Of a stretch of DNA of 64,000 bases, positions 36,109 to 43,431 are shown piece after piece. Made by a program: the position numbers and the translations under genes. Under the pieces are notes generated by a model that worked only from the letters and a program-made list of their open reading frames with translations, searched no databases and was not told where the DNA came from. Origin of the DNA: CAVUQH01 sp963774445 (lineage in GTDB: Bacteria; Myxococcota_A; Polyangia; Haliangiales; Haliangiaceae); the NCBI GenBank assembly GCA_963774445.1, contig CAVZFC010000032.1:372001-436000 (forward strand). The letters are read 5' to 3'. Numbering within the stretch: position 1 is the first letter of the stretch; each line of letters starts with the position of its first letter.

Positions 36109-36728
36109 GGAGCCGGCCGGCGCCGACCCGCGCCGAGCTCCTGCGCAGCCGGCGCCTGCTGGCGCGCGTGAACAGCGGTGCGGCCCTGTTGCGGCGCAAA
36201 CGCGAGGCCCTCGTCCGCGAGCTGGTGCCGTTGGCGATGCCCGCCGTGCGCGCCCGGCGCGCCATCGCCGAGGCCGCCGACGCCGCCTATCGCGCCGAGC
36301 TGGAGGCGCTCGCCCTCCACGGCGCCGCCGGCCTGCGCACCACCGGCTGGCCGCCGCGCGAGCTGACCGTCGACCTCGACGTCACCCGCGTGTGGGGCGT
36401 GCCGGTTCCCCACCTGGGACCGCTGCCGGTCATGGAGCGCGGCCTCGGCGCCCGCGCCACCGACCCCGGCACCACCGGTTCGGCGCTGTTCGAGGCCGCC
36501 AACCGGTTCGAAACCCTGGCCGCCCGCCTGCTCGAGGCCGCCTCGCGTGAGGTGCACCTGCGCGCCCTCGGCGACGCCCTGGCGCGCACCTCGCGCCAGC
36601 TCCACACCCTGGAGCACCGAGTCGCCCCGCGCCTGCACGACCGGATCGACAGCGTCGGCCGCGCCCTCGACGAGCGGGAGCGCGAAGAGCACACCCGGCT
36701 GCGCCAGCTCTTGCGCCGGCGAGCGTGA
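36105..36728 (+). CDS. ntpD: V-type ATPase subunit D (central rotor shaft)
   Basis: A 207-residue coiled-coil subunit: PTRAELLRSRRLLARVNSG and LLRRKREALVRELV form the N-terminal shaft helix, and the C-terminal helix contains the family pattern RTSRQLHTLEHRVAPRLH. It is the last gene of the V-ATPase operon, and an ATGA overlap couples it to subunit B. The complete set H/G-I-K-E-C-F-A-B-D makes a full V1Vo complex. Confidence 0.93.
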   Translation: MRSRPAPTRAELLRSRRLLARVNSGAALLRRKREALVRELVPLAMPAVRARRAIAEAADAAYRAELEALALHGAAGLRTTGWPPRELTVDLDVTRVWGVPVPHLGPLPVMERGLGARATDPGTTGSALFEAANRFETLAARLLEAASREVHLRALGDALARTSRQLHTLEHRVAPRLHDRIDSVGRALDEREREEHTRLRQLLRRRA

Positions 36729-36765
36729 GGCTACGCGCTTGCCGGCTCGGCGGTCGCGCCGACGA

Positions 36766-36906
36766 TTACTGCAGCAGCAGGTAGATCAGCACCGCGTTGA
36801 TCATGATGATCGCGGCGATGACCACGATCTCCTCGACGAAGGGTCCGATACCTTCCGGGTCGGGCTGGTCGAGGATCGGGTGATCCAGAATCTGATGATG
36901 GCTCAC
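36766..36906 (-). CDS. 46-residue single-helix membrane peptide
   Basis: A small gene convergent with the V-ATPase operon. GTG 36906 is preceded by AAAGGGGGT, a strong Shine-Dalgarno 6-9 nt upstream, and by a sigma-54-like promoter at 36929-36944. The peptide has an acidic, Pro-rich N-terminus (HPILDQPDPEGIGPF) and a C-terminal hydrophobic helix of about 20 residues (EIVVIAAIIMINAVLIYLLLQ without the last residue fits a single membrane span). No family recognised. Its location 37 bp from subunit D suggests, but does not prove, a link to the V-ATPase or the membrane. Confidence 0.6.
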   Translation of the reverse strand: MSHHQILDHPILDQPDPEGIGPFVEEIVVIAAIIMINAVLIYLLLQ

Positions 36907-36928
36907 GGGCGACCCCCTTTCGGCGTTG

Positions 36929-36944
36929 CGCAAACCTTGCGCCA
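36929..36944 (-). promoter_or_regulatory. candidate sigma-54 promoter for the small membrane peptide
   Basis: On the minus strand TGGCGCAAGGTTTGCG matches TGGCACG-N4-TTGCW with mismatches at positions 5, 7 and 16 and exact GG/GC spacing. Expected start near 36918, directly before the Shine-Dalgarno of the 46-residue gene. No CTGCRR palindrome is seen upstream. Confidence 0.55.
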
Positions 36945-37264
36945 TCCCCACCCCGGGCCGCACCTCTTGCCACGTGCATGACGCCGGGGCCTCGCGGAAC
37001 GCCGCATAGTGCCCCACATTCGCGATCTCGTTGTCACAGGCTCGAGGCCCGCGGACATTCCATGCAAACGTCGTGCTACTTGACGCCGCTGGTGCTCGCC
37101 TGGAACCAGGCCGGCCTGCCCAATACCCACGCCGGCGACTGATCGGGATCTCAGAGCTGTATATACTGCACGCCTCAGAGCGCCTCCAAGGTCTCGGGAA
37201 TACGAGAGCCTCCGCGACAGTCTCTGCCATCAGGGGGTCAACCCGAACCGCAGAGATCCCGACA
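36945..37264. other. intergenic region between divergent genes
   Basis: The spacer between the small peptide gene (start 36906) and the PAS kinase (start 37265) is 358 bp. It holds the sigma-54-like element above, an AT-rich TATATACT patch at 37160-37167, and a 26-codon frame (37062-37142) that I do not regard as a gene. Nothing else was recognised. Confidence 0.5.
37150..37181 (+). promoter_or_regulatory. candidate -10 element flanked by 8-bp direct repeats
   Basis: TATACT (37162-37167) lies between two CTCAGAGC repeats (37150-37157 and 37174-37181), about 98 bp before the kinase ATG. No good -35 box is seen. Repeats of this layout often bind an activator or repressor. Confidence 0.3.
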
Positions 37265-38818
37265 ATGTCCCTCGACGAATCCGTCCCGCCCGAGGAGCCG
37301 CGCCCAGCCAAGCTCGGCAACGCCGAGCTCATCGCACACCTGTTCGAACACACCTCCGACGCCGTCTTCGCCGTCAACGTCCTGCCCGGTGGCGATTTTC
37401 GCATCGCCGCGATCAACCCAATCGTCGAGCGGCGCGCCGGTTTTCGCCGCGCCGACGTCATTGGCCGCAGCGTGGCCGAAGCCGCACCGCCCGAGGTCGC
37501 CCGCGTGGTCATCGACGGCTACCGCCGCTGTCTGGCCGCCGGCCAGCCGATTCGCGTCGAAGAACAGATCCCGTTCCCCGGCGGTATGGCGGTCTCCGAA
37601 ACTCTGCTCATCCCGGTGCGCGGCGCCGACGGCCAGATTTACCAACTGATCGGCATCGGCCACGACGTCACCGAGCAGCGCGACATCGAGCGCCGACTCC
37701 AAGGGGCGCGCAAGCTGGAAGCGCTCGGCGCGCTCGCCGGCGGTGTCGCCCACGACCTCAACAACATCCTCGCCGCGGTCACCAGCAACGCCGCGTTCGT
37801 GTCGCGCTACGGTGGACGACCGGCGGCCACCGATGCCGTCCGCGACATCGTCGATGCCTGCGAGCGCGGCCGCGACCTGATCCGGCGAATTCTCACCTTC
37901 ACGCGCCGGCAGCAGGCCGTCCCGGCGCCGCTCCAGCTCGGCGACGCCGTAGCCGAGGCCGCTCGTCTCCTGCGCGCAGCCGTGGGTGGCGAGGTTCGGA
38001 TCGACCTGCGCATCGCCACCGACACGCCGCCGGTGGAGATCGAGGTTTCCGAAATCCACCAGATGGTGATGAACCTGGGGACCAACGGCGCCCAGGCGAT
38101 GCGCGGCGGCGGCACCCTGACGCTCGAGTTGTCGCGCCACCGCGAGCTTGCCGGCAACGACACCGAAGGCGTGTTCATCCCCGCCGGCGACTGGGCCCGC
38201 CTGCGCGTCATCGACACCGGAAGCGGCATCAATCCGGACGTCGTGCCGCATCTGTTCGAGCCGTTTTTCACCACCCGTGAAGAAGGCACCGGCCTGGGAC
38301 TGGCGGTGGTCAACGGCATCGTGCGCGAGCACGGCGGCCACATCGCCCTGCGCAGCGACTCCGCTCGCGGCACTCGCATCGACATCTATCTGCCGGCTGC
38401 GCCCAGCGCCAAGGAGCAAGAGCGGCCGATGGTGCCGCGACTGGTGGTCGCCCGCGTGCTGGTGGTCGACAGCGACGCCGCCGTCGCCCGCGGTGTCGCC
38501 CGCATGTTGGCGAGTCTCGGCTGCCGTGCCGCGATCGAGACCGACCCGCGCGTCGCGCTCCAAAAGCTGCGCGACGGCCCGCTCGACTACGACCTGATCT
38601 TGTGCGAGCTGTCCCTGCCCTACCTCAGCGGCATCGTCCTGGCCGCCGAGGTCCACCGGCTGTGGCCCGAGCTACCGGTGCTGGCGATGAGCGGCTGGGC
38701 GCCGTCCCTGGACACCGAGGCGCTGCACCAGGCCGGCGTGCGCCAGGTGCTGGAGAAGCCGCTGTCGGCGACCGAGCTGGCGCGTGCCGTCGCCGCCGCG
38801 GTGACCGACGGCCGGTAG
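37265..38818 (+). CDS. PAS-histidine kinase-receiver hybrid with Glu at the phosphosite
   Basis: A 517-residue cytoplasmic hybrid kinase. PAS domain at about 20-140 (HTSDAVFAVNVLPGGDFRIA), HisKA with LAGGVAHDLNNILAAVTSN, HATPase with DTGSGINPD and GTGLGLAVVNGI, and a C-terminal receiver from about 395. In the receiver the acidic pocket is VVDSD and the Lys is in VLEKPLS, but the phosphoacceptor position reads YDLILCELSLP: Glu448 replaces the Asp. This normally mimics or blocks phosphorylation, so the receiver is likely a constitutive or pseudo-receiver. ATG 37265 begins MSLDESVPPEEPRP. Confidence 0.9.
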   Translation: MSLDESVPPEEPRPAKLGNAELIAHLFEHTSDAVFAVNVLPGGDFRIAAINPIVERRAGFRRADVIGRSVAEAAPPEVARVVIDGYRRCLAAGQPIRVEEQIPFPGGMAVSETLLIPVRGADGQIYQLIGIGHDVTEQRDIERRLQGARKLEALGALAGGVAHDLNNILAAVTSNAAFVSRYGGRPAATDAVRDIVDACERGRDLIRRILTFTRRQQAVPAPLQLGDAVAEAARLLRAAVGGEVRIDLRIATDTPPVEIEVSEIHQMVMNLGTNGAQAMRGGGTLTLELSRHRELAGNDTEGVFIPAGDWARLRVIDTGSGINPDVVPHLFEPFFTTREEGTGLGLAVVNGIVREHGGHIALRSDSARGTRIDIYLPAAPSAKEQERPMVPRLVVARVLVVDSDAAVARGVARMLASLGCRAAIETDPRVALQKLRDGPLDYDLILCELSLPYLSGIVLAAEVHRLWPELPVLAMSGWAPSLDTEALHQAGVRQVLEKPLSATELARAVAAAVTDGR

Positions 38819-38840
38819 CCGGCGCGGGCAGGCCAGGCGG

Positions 38841-39086
38841 CTAGGTTCGCTCTTCCTCGGGATACATGTCCGGCTCGAGGATCTCTTCGATCAGCCCCCG
38901 GAGCTGGGTGATCCGGCCCGAAGAGGGTGGCAGCGCCGCCTCACCCATCTCGTCCTCGACCTCCACCTCGATGGCGGCCTCGCGAAGCTCCTCGATCGAT
39001 GCCCCGGTGCTGATGATCCTCGCGATGTCGAGATCATCCAGATCTCCGAGCAGGTCGCGCACGTCGCCCATGGTGAGGGAACTCAT
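38841..39086 (-). CDS. 81-residue acidic protein of unknown function
   Basis: A short acidic protein (MSSLTMGDVRDLLGDLDDL ... EPDMYPEEERT) with a strong CAGGAGG ribosome-binding site before the ATG at 39086. The sequence is helical, with repeated Asp/Glu and Leu/Ile pairs (LDDLDIARIISTGAS). No signal peptide, membrane segment or cysteines. It sits between two kinase genes, convergent with the first and divergent from the second. No family recognised; a small regulatory or adaptor protein is possible. Confidence 0.7.
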   Translation of the reverse strand: MSSLTMGDVRDLLGDLDDLDIARIISTGASIEELREAAIEVEVEDEMGEAALPPSSGRITQLRGLIEEILEPDMYPEEERT

Positions 39087-39234
39087 CGGATGCCTCCTGG
39101 TGCGCCTCGATTCTAGCAAGCCCGAGCGCCTTGACCAGTCTCGGTCGCGCGGTCGTTGGCCCCGGGGGAACCCGCGCGCAGGCCGACGCATCTTCAGGCT
39201 TTGCATCTGCCGCGCCACATAGGAGTCTGCAACC

Positions 39235-40566
39235 GTGAACGCGATCTCGACGCATCCCCATCCCGACGGCGTCACGTGGCTCGTGGGCCTGGGCCGGCGC
39301 TGGCTCACCGTGCGCGACGCCGACAGCTTCGACCAGCACATTCGCCTGGCCAGTCTGCGCCACAGCGAGTTGCTGCTGGTGATGTTCATCGCTGGTCTGG
39401 TCGCCGGCTGGCCCGTCAACCACTCGCTCTTCGCCGATCGTCCCGAGATCCTGGGCGCGGCTACCCGCTGGCGCGTGGCGATGATCGGCATCGATCTGCT
39501 CGGCCTCGCCACGGCCCGGCTGTTGCGCCGCGCGCCGCAGCTGGCCTTTCCCGCGATCGGTTTCTTCGGCGTGCTCAGCTCGGCGATGCTGGGCCACTGG
39601 CTGGCGCTGGCCGGCGGCAACGACACCGCCTGGTTCTACGCCTCGTATGCCGTGCCGCTGGCGCTGCTGCCGCTGATCCTTCCGCTGCTCCAGCGCATCC
39701 TGGTCACCACGGGCGTCGCCGCCGCCTGCGCGGCCGGCTACGTCGCGCAGGGCGCCCCCGCGAGCCCGATCGTCGGCGCCTCGATCCTGACGCTGTCGTG
39801 CGTGGCGGCGACCGGCGTCGTCCTCGGCCATCTCTACTTTCGCATGGTCCGTGCCAGCTGGCGGCGCCAGACCGAGCTCACCGCCCGCGTCGCCGAAGGC
39901 GGCGAACATGTGCGCCAGCTCATCGGCCACGTCGAACAGGCGCACGCAGACGAGCGGCGGAGGATCGGCCGCGAGCTTCACGACGAGCTGGCGCAGGGGC
40001 TCACCGCCCTGCGCCTCGAGGTCAGCCTGGCGATGCGCAACGCCGGCTCCGACCAGAGCGTGCACACGACCCTCCGGCGGATCGACCGCGTTGTCGACGA
40101 TCTGCTCGACGCCAAGCAGCGGCTGATGGCGGCGCTTCGACCGGCGGCGCTGGAAGAGCTCGGCCTTGCGCGGGCGCTGGCGCTGCACGCCCATCAGGTG
40201 GCGCAACGCAGCGGCCTGGAGCTCGACCTGAGTCTCGATGCCGATCACGTCGATCCCGACGATCCAGCGGCCGCGACAGCGTATCGCGCGCTGCAGGAGG
40301 CGCTCACCAACATCGTGAGGCACGCTGACGCATCGGAGGTCACCATCGACCTCGTCGCCAGCACCCGGGCGCTGTCGCTGGAGGTTCGCGACGACGGCGT
40401 GGGCTTCGAGCTGTCCGAGGTCGGCGCGGGCGGCTTCGGCCTGGTCGGTCTGCGCGAGCGGGCGGCGGCGCTGGGCGGCACCGTCGAGATCCACAGCGCC
40501 CCCGGCCGCGGAACGCGGCTGTCGCTTTGCCTACCGCTGGCGACCGCTACTGGGGCAGGTCGATGA
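39235..40566 (+). CDS. NarX/DegS-type sensor histidine kinase with membrane domain
   Basis: A 443-residue kinase from GTG 39235 with an AGGAG site. Residues about 45-210 contain five or six membrane helices (ELLLVMFIAGLVAGW, LALLPLILPLLQ). The HisKA_3 motif is ADERRRIGRELHDELAQGLTALRLE with the phosphorylatable His, and the short HATPase has ALTNIVRHADAS and DDGVGFE/GGFGLVGLRERA. This class usually pairs with LuxR-type regulators; none is adjacent, so it is an orphan here. Confidence 0.9.
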   Translation: MNAISTHPHPDGVTWLVGLGRRWLTVRDADSFDQHIRLASLRHSELLLVMFIAGLVAGWPVNHSLFADRPEILGAATRWRVAMIGIDLLGLATARLLRRAPQLAFPAIGFFGVLSSAMLGHWLALAGGNDTAWFYASYAVPLALLPLILPLLQRILVTTGVAAACAAGYVAQGAPASPIVGASILTLSCVAATGVVLGHLYFRMVRASWRRQTELTARVAEGGEHVRQLIGHVEQAHADERRRIGRELHDELAQGLTALRLEVSLAMRNAGSDQSVHTTLRRIDRVVDDLLDAKQRLMAALRPAALEELGLARALALHAHQVAQRSGLELDLSLDADHVDPDDPAAATAYRALQEALTNIVRHADASEVTIDLVASTRALSLEVRDDGVGFELSEVGAGGFGLVGLRERAAALGGTVEIHSAPGRGTRLSLCLPLATATGAGR

Positions 40567-40918
40567 ACGGGATGCGGCCGTTGTGGCTGGCACCGTCACC
40601 GTTGGGAATGTACGACATCGCCTGCGTCGCGCCGGTCGCCTGATAGCGCAGGATCAGCTGGTCGCCGGCGTGCGCCGGGGCCGCCGGTCCGTCGACGGTC
40701 TCCTCGTAGGTCGCGGCGTCGAAGTTGCCCGGCGGCTGCGGGTCGAAGTGGTGGTCGAAGGTCGCGAGCAGATGATCGCCGGCATCTTCTCGCCAGATGA
40801 TTTCGAACCGGACGTCGACCGGCTCGAGGATGATGCCGTCGCCCACCAGGTGCCAGCTGCCGGCCGGAACCGGCGCCGCCAGCGTGAACTCGGCCTCGAG
40901 GGGACCACCGGTCCCCAC
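40547..40918 (-). CDS. hypothetical beta-rich protein, possibly a detached C-terminal part
   Basis: A 123-residue frame from GTG 40918. The content (EAEFTLAAPVPAGSWHLVGDG, VDVRFEIIWREDAGDHLLATF) looks like an exported beta-sandwich domain, yet it has no signal peptide and no Shine-Dalgarno. It is in the same frame as the short lipoprotein gene that ends 9 bp upstream at the TGA at 40928-40930, so the two may be halves of one gene interrupted by a stop. Overlaps the convergent kinase gene by 20 bp. Confidence 0.5.
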   Translation of the reverse strand: MGTGGPLEAEFTLAAPVPAGSWHLVGDGIILEPVDVRFEIIWREDAGDHLLATFDHHFDPQPPGNFDAATYEETVDGPAAPAHAGDQLILRYQATGATQAMSYIPNGDGASHNGRIPFIDLPQ

Positions 40919-40927
40919 GCCCGGTGC

Positions 40928-41074
40928 TCAAAACGGCGGCGGCTCGTAGTCAACCAGCTTGACGTCGGTCTCGCCGCCTTCGAGGTACAGCCACAGCCGC
41001 GAGGGGTTGCTCTTGCTGTCCGGACAACCGGCCAGCCCGACCAGCGCCAGCGCCAGCGGTGCCAGCCGCTTCAC
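40928..41074 (-). CDS. 48-residue lipoprotein
   Basis: GTG 41074 overlaps the stop of the methyltransferase gene (GTGA), a sign of translational coupling. The product has lipobox VGLAGC at Cys16 and a short tail ending in VKLVDYEPPPF. It is either a complete small lipoprotein or the N-terminal part of a longer one continued in frame after the TGA by the 40547-40918 segment. Confidence 0.6.
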   Translation of the reverse strand: MKRLAPLALALVGLAGCPDSKSNPSRLWLYLEGGETDVKLVDYEPPPF

Positions 41075-41718
41075 GGCGCACCGCCGGTCGTCGCGCGCGG
41101 CGAGAGCAGCAGCATGAACTGCCCGGGCAAGTCGTGGACGACGCCGACGACCTCCAGACCCGCGCTCTCGGCAGCGGCGCGCGCCGGTGCCTCGCGGTCG
41201 ATCCGGTTGACCACGGCGATCCGCCCGCCCGCTGCCAGCGCCGGAACCAGCCGGCGAAAGTAGTCGGCGCGGTCCGGCAGCAGGTGGTCGACCATCGCCA
41301 GCAGCACCAAATCATAGCCGCCGGGCTCGAGCCCCGGATCGTCGGGCGCGACCACGCGCGTCTCCACGTCGAGGCTGTCGCGCCGCGCCGCGGTCGACAG
41401 CCTGGCCAGCGCCGCCGCATCGACGTCGGTGGCGACGATGCGCCCGTCGGGGCCGACCGCGGCCGACAGGTACGGCTCCAGATAGCCGCGCCCGGCGCCG
41501 ACGTCGGCCACCCAATCTCCCGGCGAAATTCGCAGCTCGGCGATCAGTCGATCCGGCTGGCGCCACTGATCGTAGGCGGCGCGGTCGCCCTGGTCGTCGC
41601 GCGCCGCCAGCGCCGGCGGGCCGTTCTCCTCGTCCGAGCGGGCGCAGGCGGTGGCGCCAACAGCGACGAAGAGCAGCGCGATCGCGCCGAGCGCGGGGCG
41701 AAACATCGCGAACATCAT
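41071..41718 (-). CDS. class I SAM methyltransferase with lipoprotein-like N-terminus
   Basis: A 215-residue protein. The N-terminus (MMFAMFRPALGAIALLFVAVGATAC) is a signal peptide with a possible lipobox. The rest is a class I methyltransferase: motif I VADVGAGRGYLEPYL, motif II acidic residue in IVATDVD, motif IV YDLVLLAMVDHLL, and GGRIAVVNRIDREAP. Export of an SAM-dependent enzyme would be odd since SAM is cytoplasmic; the hydrophobic N-terminus could act as an inner-membrane anchor instead. ATG codons 41718 and 41715 are both possible. Coupled to the downstream lipoprotein. Confidence 0.8.
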   Translation of the reverse strand: MMFAMFRPALGAIALLFVAVGATACARSDEENGPPALAARDDQGDRAAYDQWRQPDRLIAELRISPGDWVADVGAGRGYLEPYLSAAVGPDGRIVATDVDAAALARLSTAARRDSLDVETRVVAPDDPGLEPGGYDLVLLAMVDHLLPDRADYFRRLVPALAAGGRIAVVNRIDREAPARAAAESAGLEVVGVVHDLPGQFMLLLSPRATTGGAP

Positions 41719-41794
41719 GCCACGGCTGCGCCCGCCCGCAACGCCGCTCGGCCGTGCGCCGTCGGCCCGGCCTGGCCTCGTCCTCTTGCTCCCC

Positions 41795-43297
41795 CTACTT
41801 GCCGTCGAGCTGGTGCAGGATCGCGCCGATGCGGGTGCGCAGCGCGTCGTCGCCGGTGGTCTTGGCGGCGCGGCGCAAGGCCGGCTCGGCGCGACGCCCA
41901 ATCTGGCGCGCCAGCATCGCCTGGGCGAGGTCGGCGTCCTGCGCGCTGGCCAGGCTGGCCACCGTGTGATCGATCAGCGCGGGGTTCGTCCGCGCGGACG
42001 GGTCGACGGCGAGGGCGTCGCGGTAGGCGGCCAGCCCCTCGGAGCCCCAGCCCTTCTGGAAATACAGGTCGCCCAGCGCCAGCAGCACCGCGCCGTCGCG
42101 CGGGTTGGCCCGCCGCAGGTCGTGGAGCCCGCGGATGGCGGCGTCGACATGGCCTCGCGCGGCCACGGCGCGCGCGTCGGCGACCGAGGTCACCGGCGGA
42201 TCCGCGGCGACGCCCGCGTCGGCCTGGCCCAGGATCGAGTCGACGACGTGGCCCGCGCGGTCGCCGGTGCGGCGCAACAGGTAGCGCCCGGTCGCCGTGC
42301 CCAGGACGGCGACCACGGCGACCAGCCCGCCGACGGCGAGCAGCCAGCGGCGCGACCGACGGCGATCGCCTCCGGGCGCCGCCCGCCCCGCGGCGATGCG
42401 GGGCGGCGGTGGCGGAGCAGGCCGCGCGGTCCACGGTGCGCCCGACGCCTCCGGCACGGCGCGCAGCTCCCGGGACATCTCCTCGGCGCTCTGCGCGCGC
42501 TCGTCCGGCGACTTGGACAGGGCGCGCGCCACCACCGCCTCCAGCTGCGGCGAGAAGCGGCGCCCGCCCGCCGCCTCGGCCAGGGTCGGCGGCGGCTCCT
42601 CGATGTGGCAGCGGATCAGCTCGTAGGTGTCGCGCCCGGGGAACGGCTTCTCCGCCGCCAGCAGCTGGAACAGCATCGCGCCGGTCGAGTACAGGTCCGA
42701 GCGCGGGTCGAGACGCTTGCCCGCCGCCTGCTCTGGCGACATGTAGCTGGGCGTGCCGACGACGATGCCGGACATGGTCTGCTCGGCGTCGCGAAACTTG
42801 GCCAGGCCGAAGTCGAGGATGCGGACGTGGTCACCGGCGCCGGCCACGTCCGCCAGCATGACGTTGGCCGGCTTGATGTCCCGGTGGATGATGCCGACCT
42901 CGTGGGCGTGGGCCAGCCCAGCCAGCACCTGGCAGGTGATGTCGATGGCGCGCCGCGGCTCGACCGGACCCTCGTCGATCAGCTGGGTCAGATCGATCCC
43001 GGTGACGAAGTCCATGACGATGTACGGCCCGTCGTCAACGCCGATGTCGATCACCGAGACGCAGTTGGGGTGATCGAGGCGACTCATCGTCATCGCCTCG
43101 CGCTCGAACCGCTCCATGAACGTCGGCTCGGCCGCGAACATCGGGTGCAGGAACTTGATCGCCACCGGGCGCTCGAGCTGCACGCGGACTCCGCGATAGA
43201 CCACACCCATCGCGCCTTGCGCGATTCGCTCGAGCACCTCGTAGCGCTCGTGTAGGAGGGTACCTACCCGCGGATCCGACGACTCGTCGGACGACAC
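41795..43297 (-). CDS. Hanks-type Ser/Thr protein kinase with TPR-like C-terminus
   Basis: A 500-residue kinase. Kinase domain about residues 18-275: glycine loop IAQGAMGVVYRG, ATP Lys in VAIKFL, catalytic loop HRDIKPANVML, DFG in ILDFGLAKF, and the APE-equivalent SPEQAAGK. A Pro/Ala-rich linker, one membrane helix (WLLAVGGLVAVVAVLG, about 325-345) and a C-terminal TPR-like repeat region (AIRGLHDLRRANPRDGAVLLALGDLYF) follow, likely periplasmic. Such kinases are numerous in myxobacteria; substrates unknown. Divergent from the OmpA-like gene at 43432. Confidence 0.93.
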   Translation of the reverse strand: MSSDESSDPRVGTLLHERYEVLERIAQGAMGVVYRGVRVQLERPVAIKFLHPMFAAEPTFMERFEREAMTMSRLDHPNCVSVIDIGVDDGPYIVMDFVTGIDLTQLIDEGPVEPRRAIDITCQVLAGLAHAHEVGIIHRDIKPANVMLADVAGAGDHVRILDFGLAKFRDAEQTMSGIVVGTPSYMSPEQAAGKRLDPRSDLYSTGAMLFQLLAAEKPFPGRDTYELIRCHIEEPPPTLAEAAGGRRFSPQLEAVVARALSKSPDERAQSAEEMSRELRAVPEASGAPWTARPAPPPPPRIAAGRAAPGGDRRRSRRWLLAVGGLVAVVAVLGTATGRYLLRRTGDRAGHVVDSILGQADAGVAADPPVTSVADARAVAARGHVDAAIRGLHDLRRANPRDGAVLLALGDLYFQKGWGSEGLAAYRDALAVDPSARTNPALIDHTVASLASAQDADLAQAMLARQIGRRAEPALRRAAKTTGDDALRTRIGAILHQLDGK

Positions 43298-43342
43298 GTC
43301 CCCAGCCTAACACGGCCCTCGCCCGGCGCCGCCAACGCGGCC

Positions 43343-43381
43343 GGGAGTGCAACGAAACCCGCTCTTTGTTGTGCCACTCCC
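43343..43381. other. inverted repeat between divergent kinase and OmpA genes
   Basis: GGGAGTG (43343-43349) and CACTCCC (43375-43381), with CAAC and GTTG just inside them. It is placed midway between two divergent starts, so an operator is more likely than a terminator. Confidence 0.3.
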
Positions 43382-43431
43382 CAACGCCCGTCGGTTTCGG
43401 GCAAAGTAGACGAGCGGAGTAGGAGGAGACC

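Noticed and set aside
37062..37142. 26-codon frame beginning MQTSCYLTPLV
   Set aside because: No Shine-Dalgarno, no promoter fit, and it lies in a spacer next to a better -10 candidate; not distinguishable from chance.
39196..39211. AGGCTTTGCATCTGCC as another sigma-54 promoter for the 39235 kinase
   Set aside because: GG/GC spacing is right but only the invariant bases and few others match; too weak to list with the rest.
40928..40930. TGA as a possible selenocysteine codon
   Set aside because: No SECIS-like hairpin is evident after the TGA and the protein is not a redox family; a stop or nonsense mutation is simpler.
43362..43377. TGGCACAACAAAGAGC (minus strand) upstream of the Ser/Thr kinase as a sigma-54 promoter
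   Set aside because: The GG to GC distance is one base too long, which normally abolishes sigma-54 recognition.
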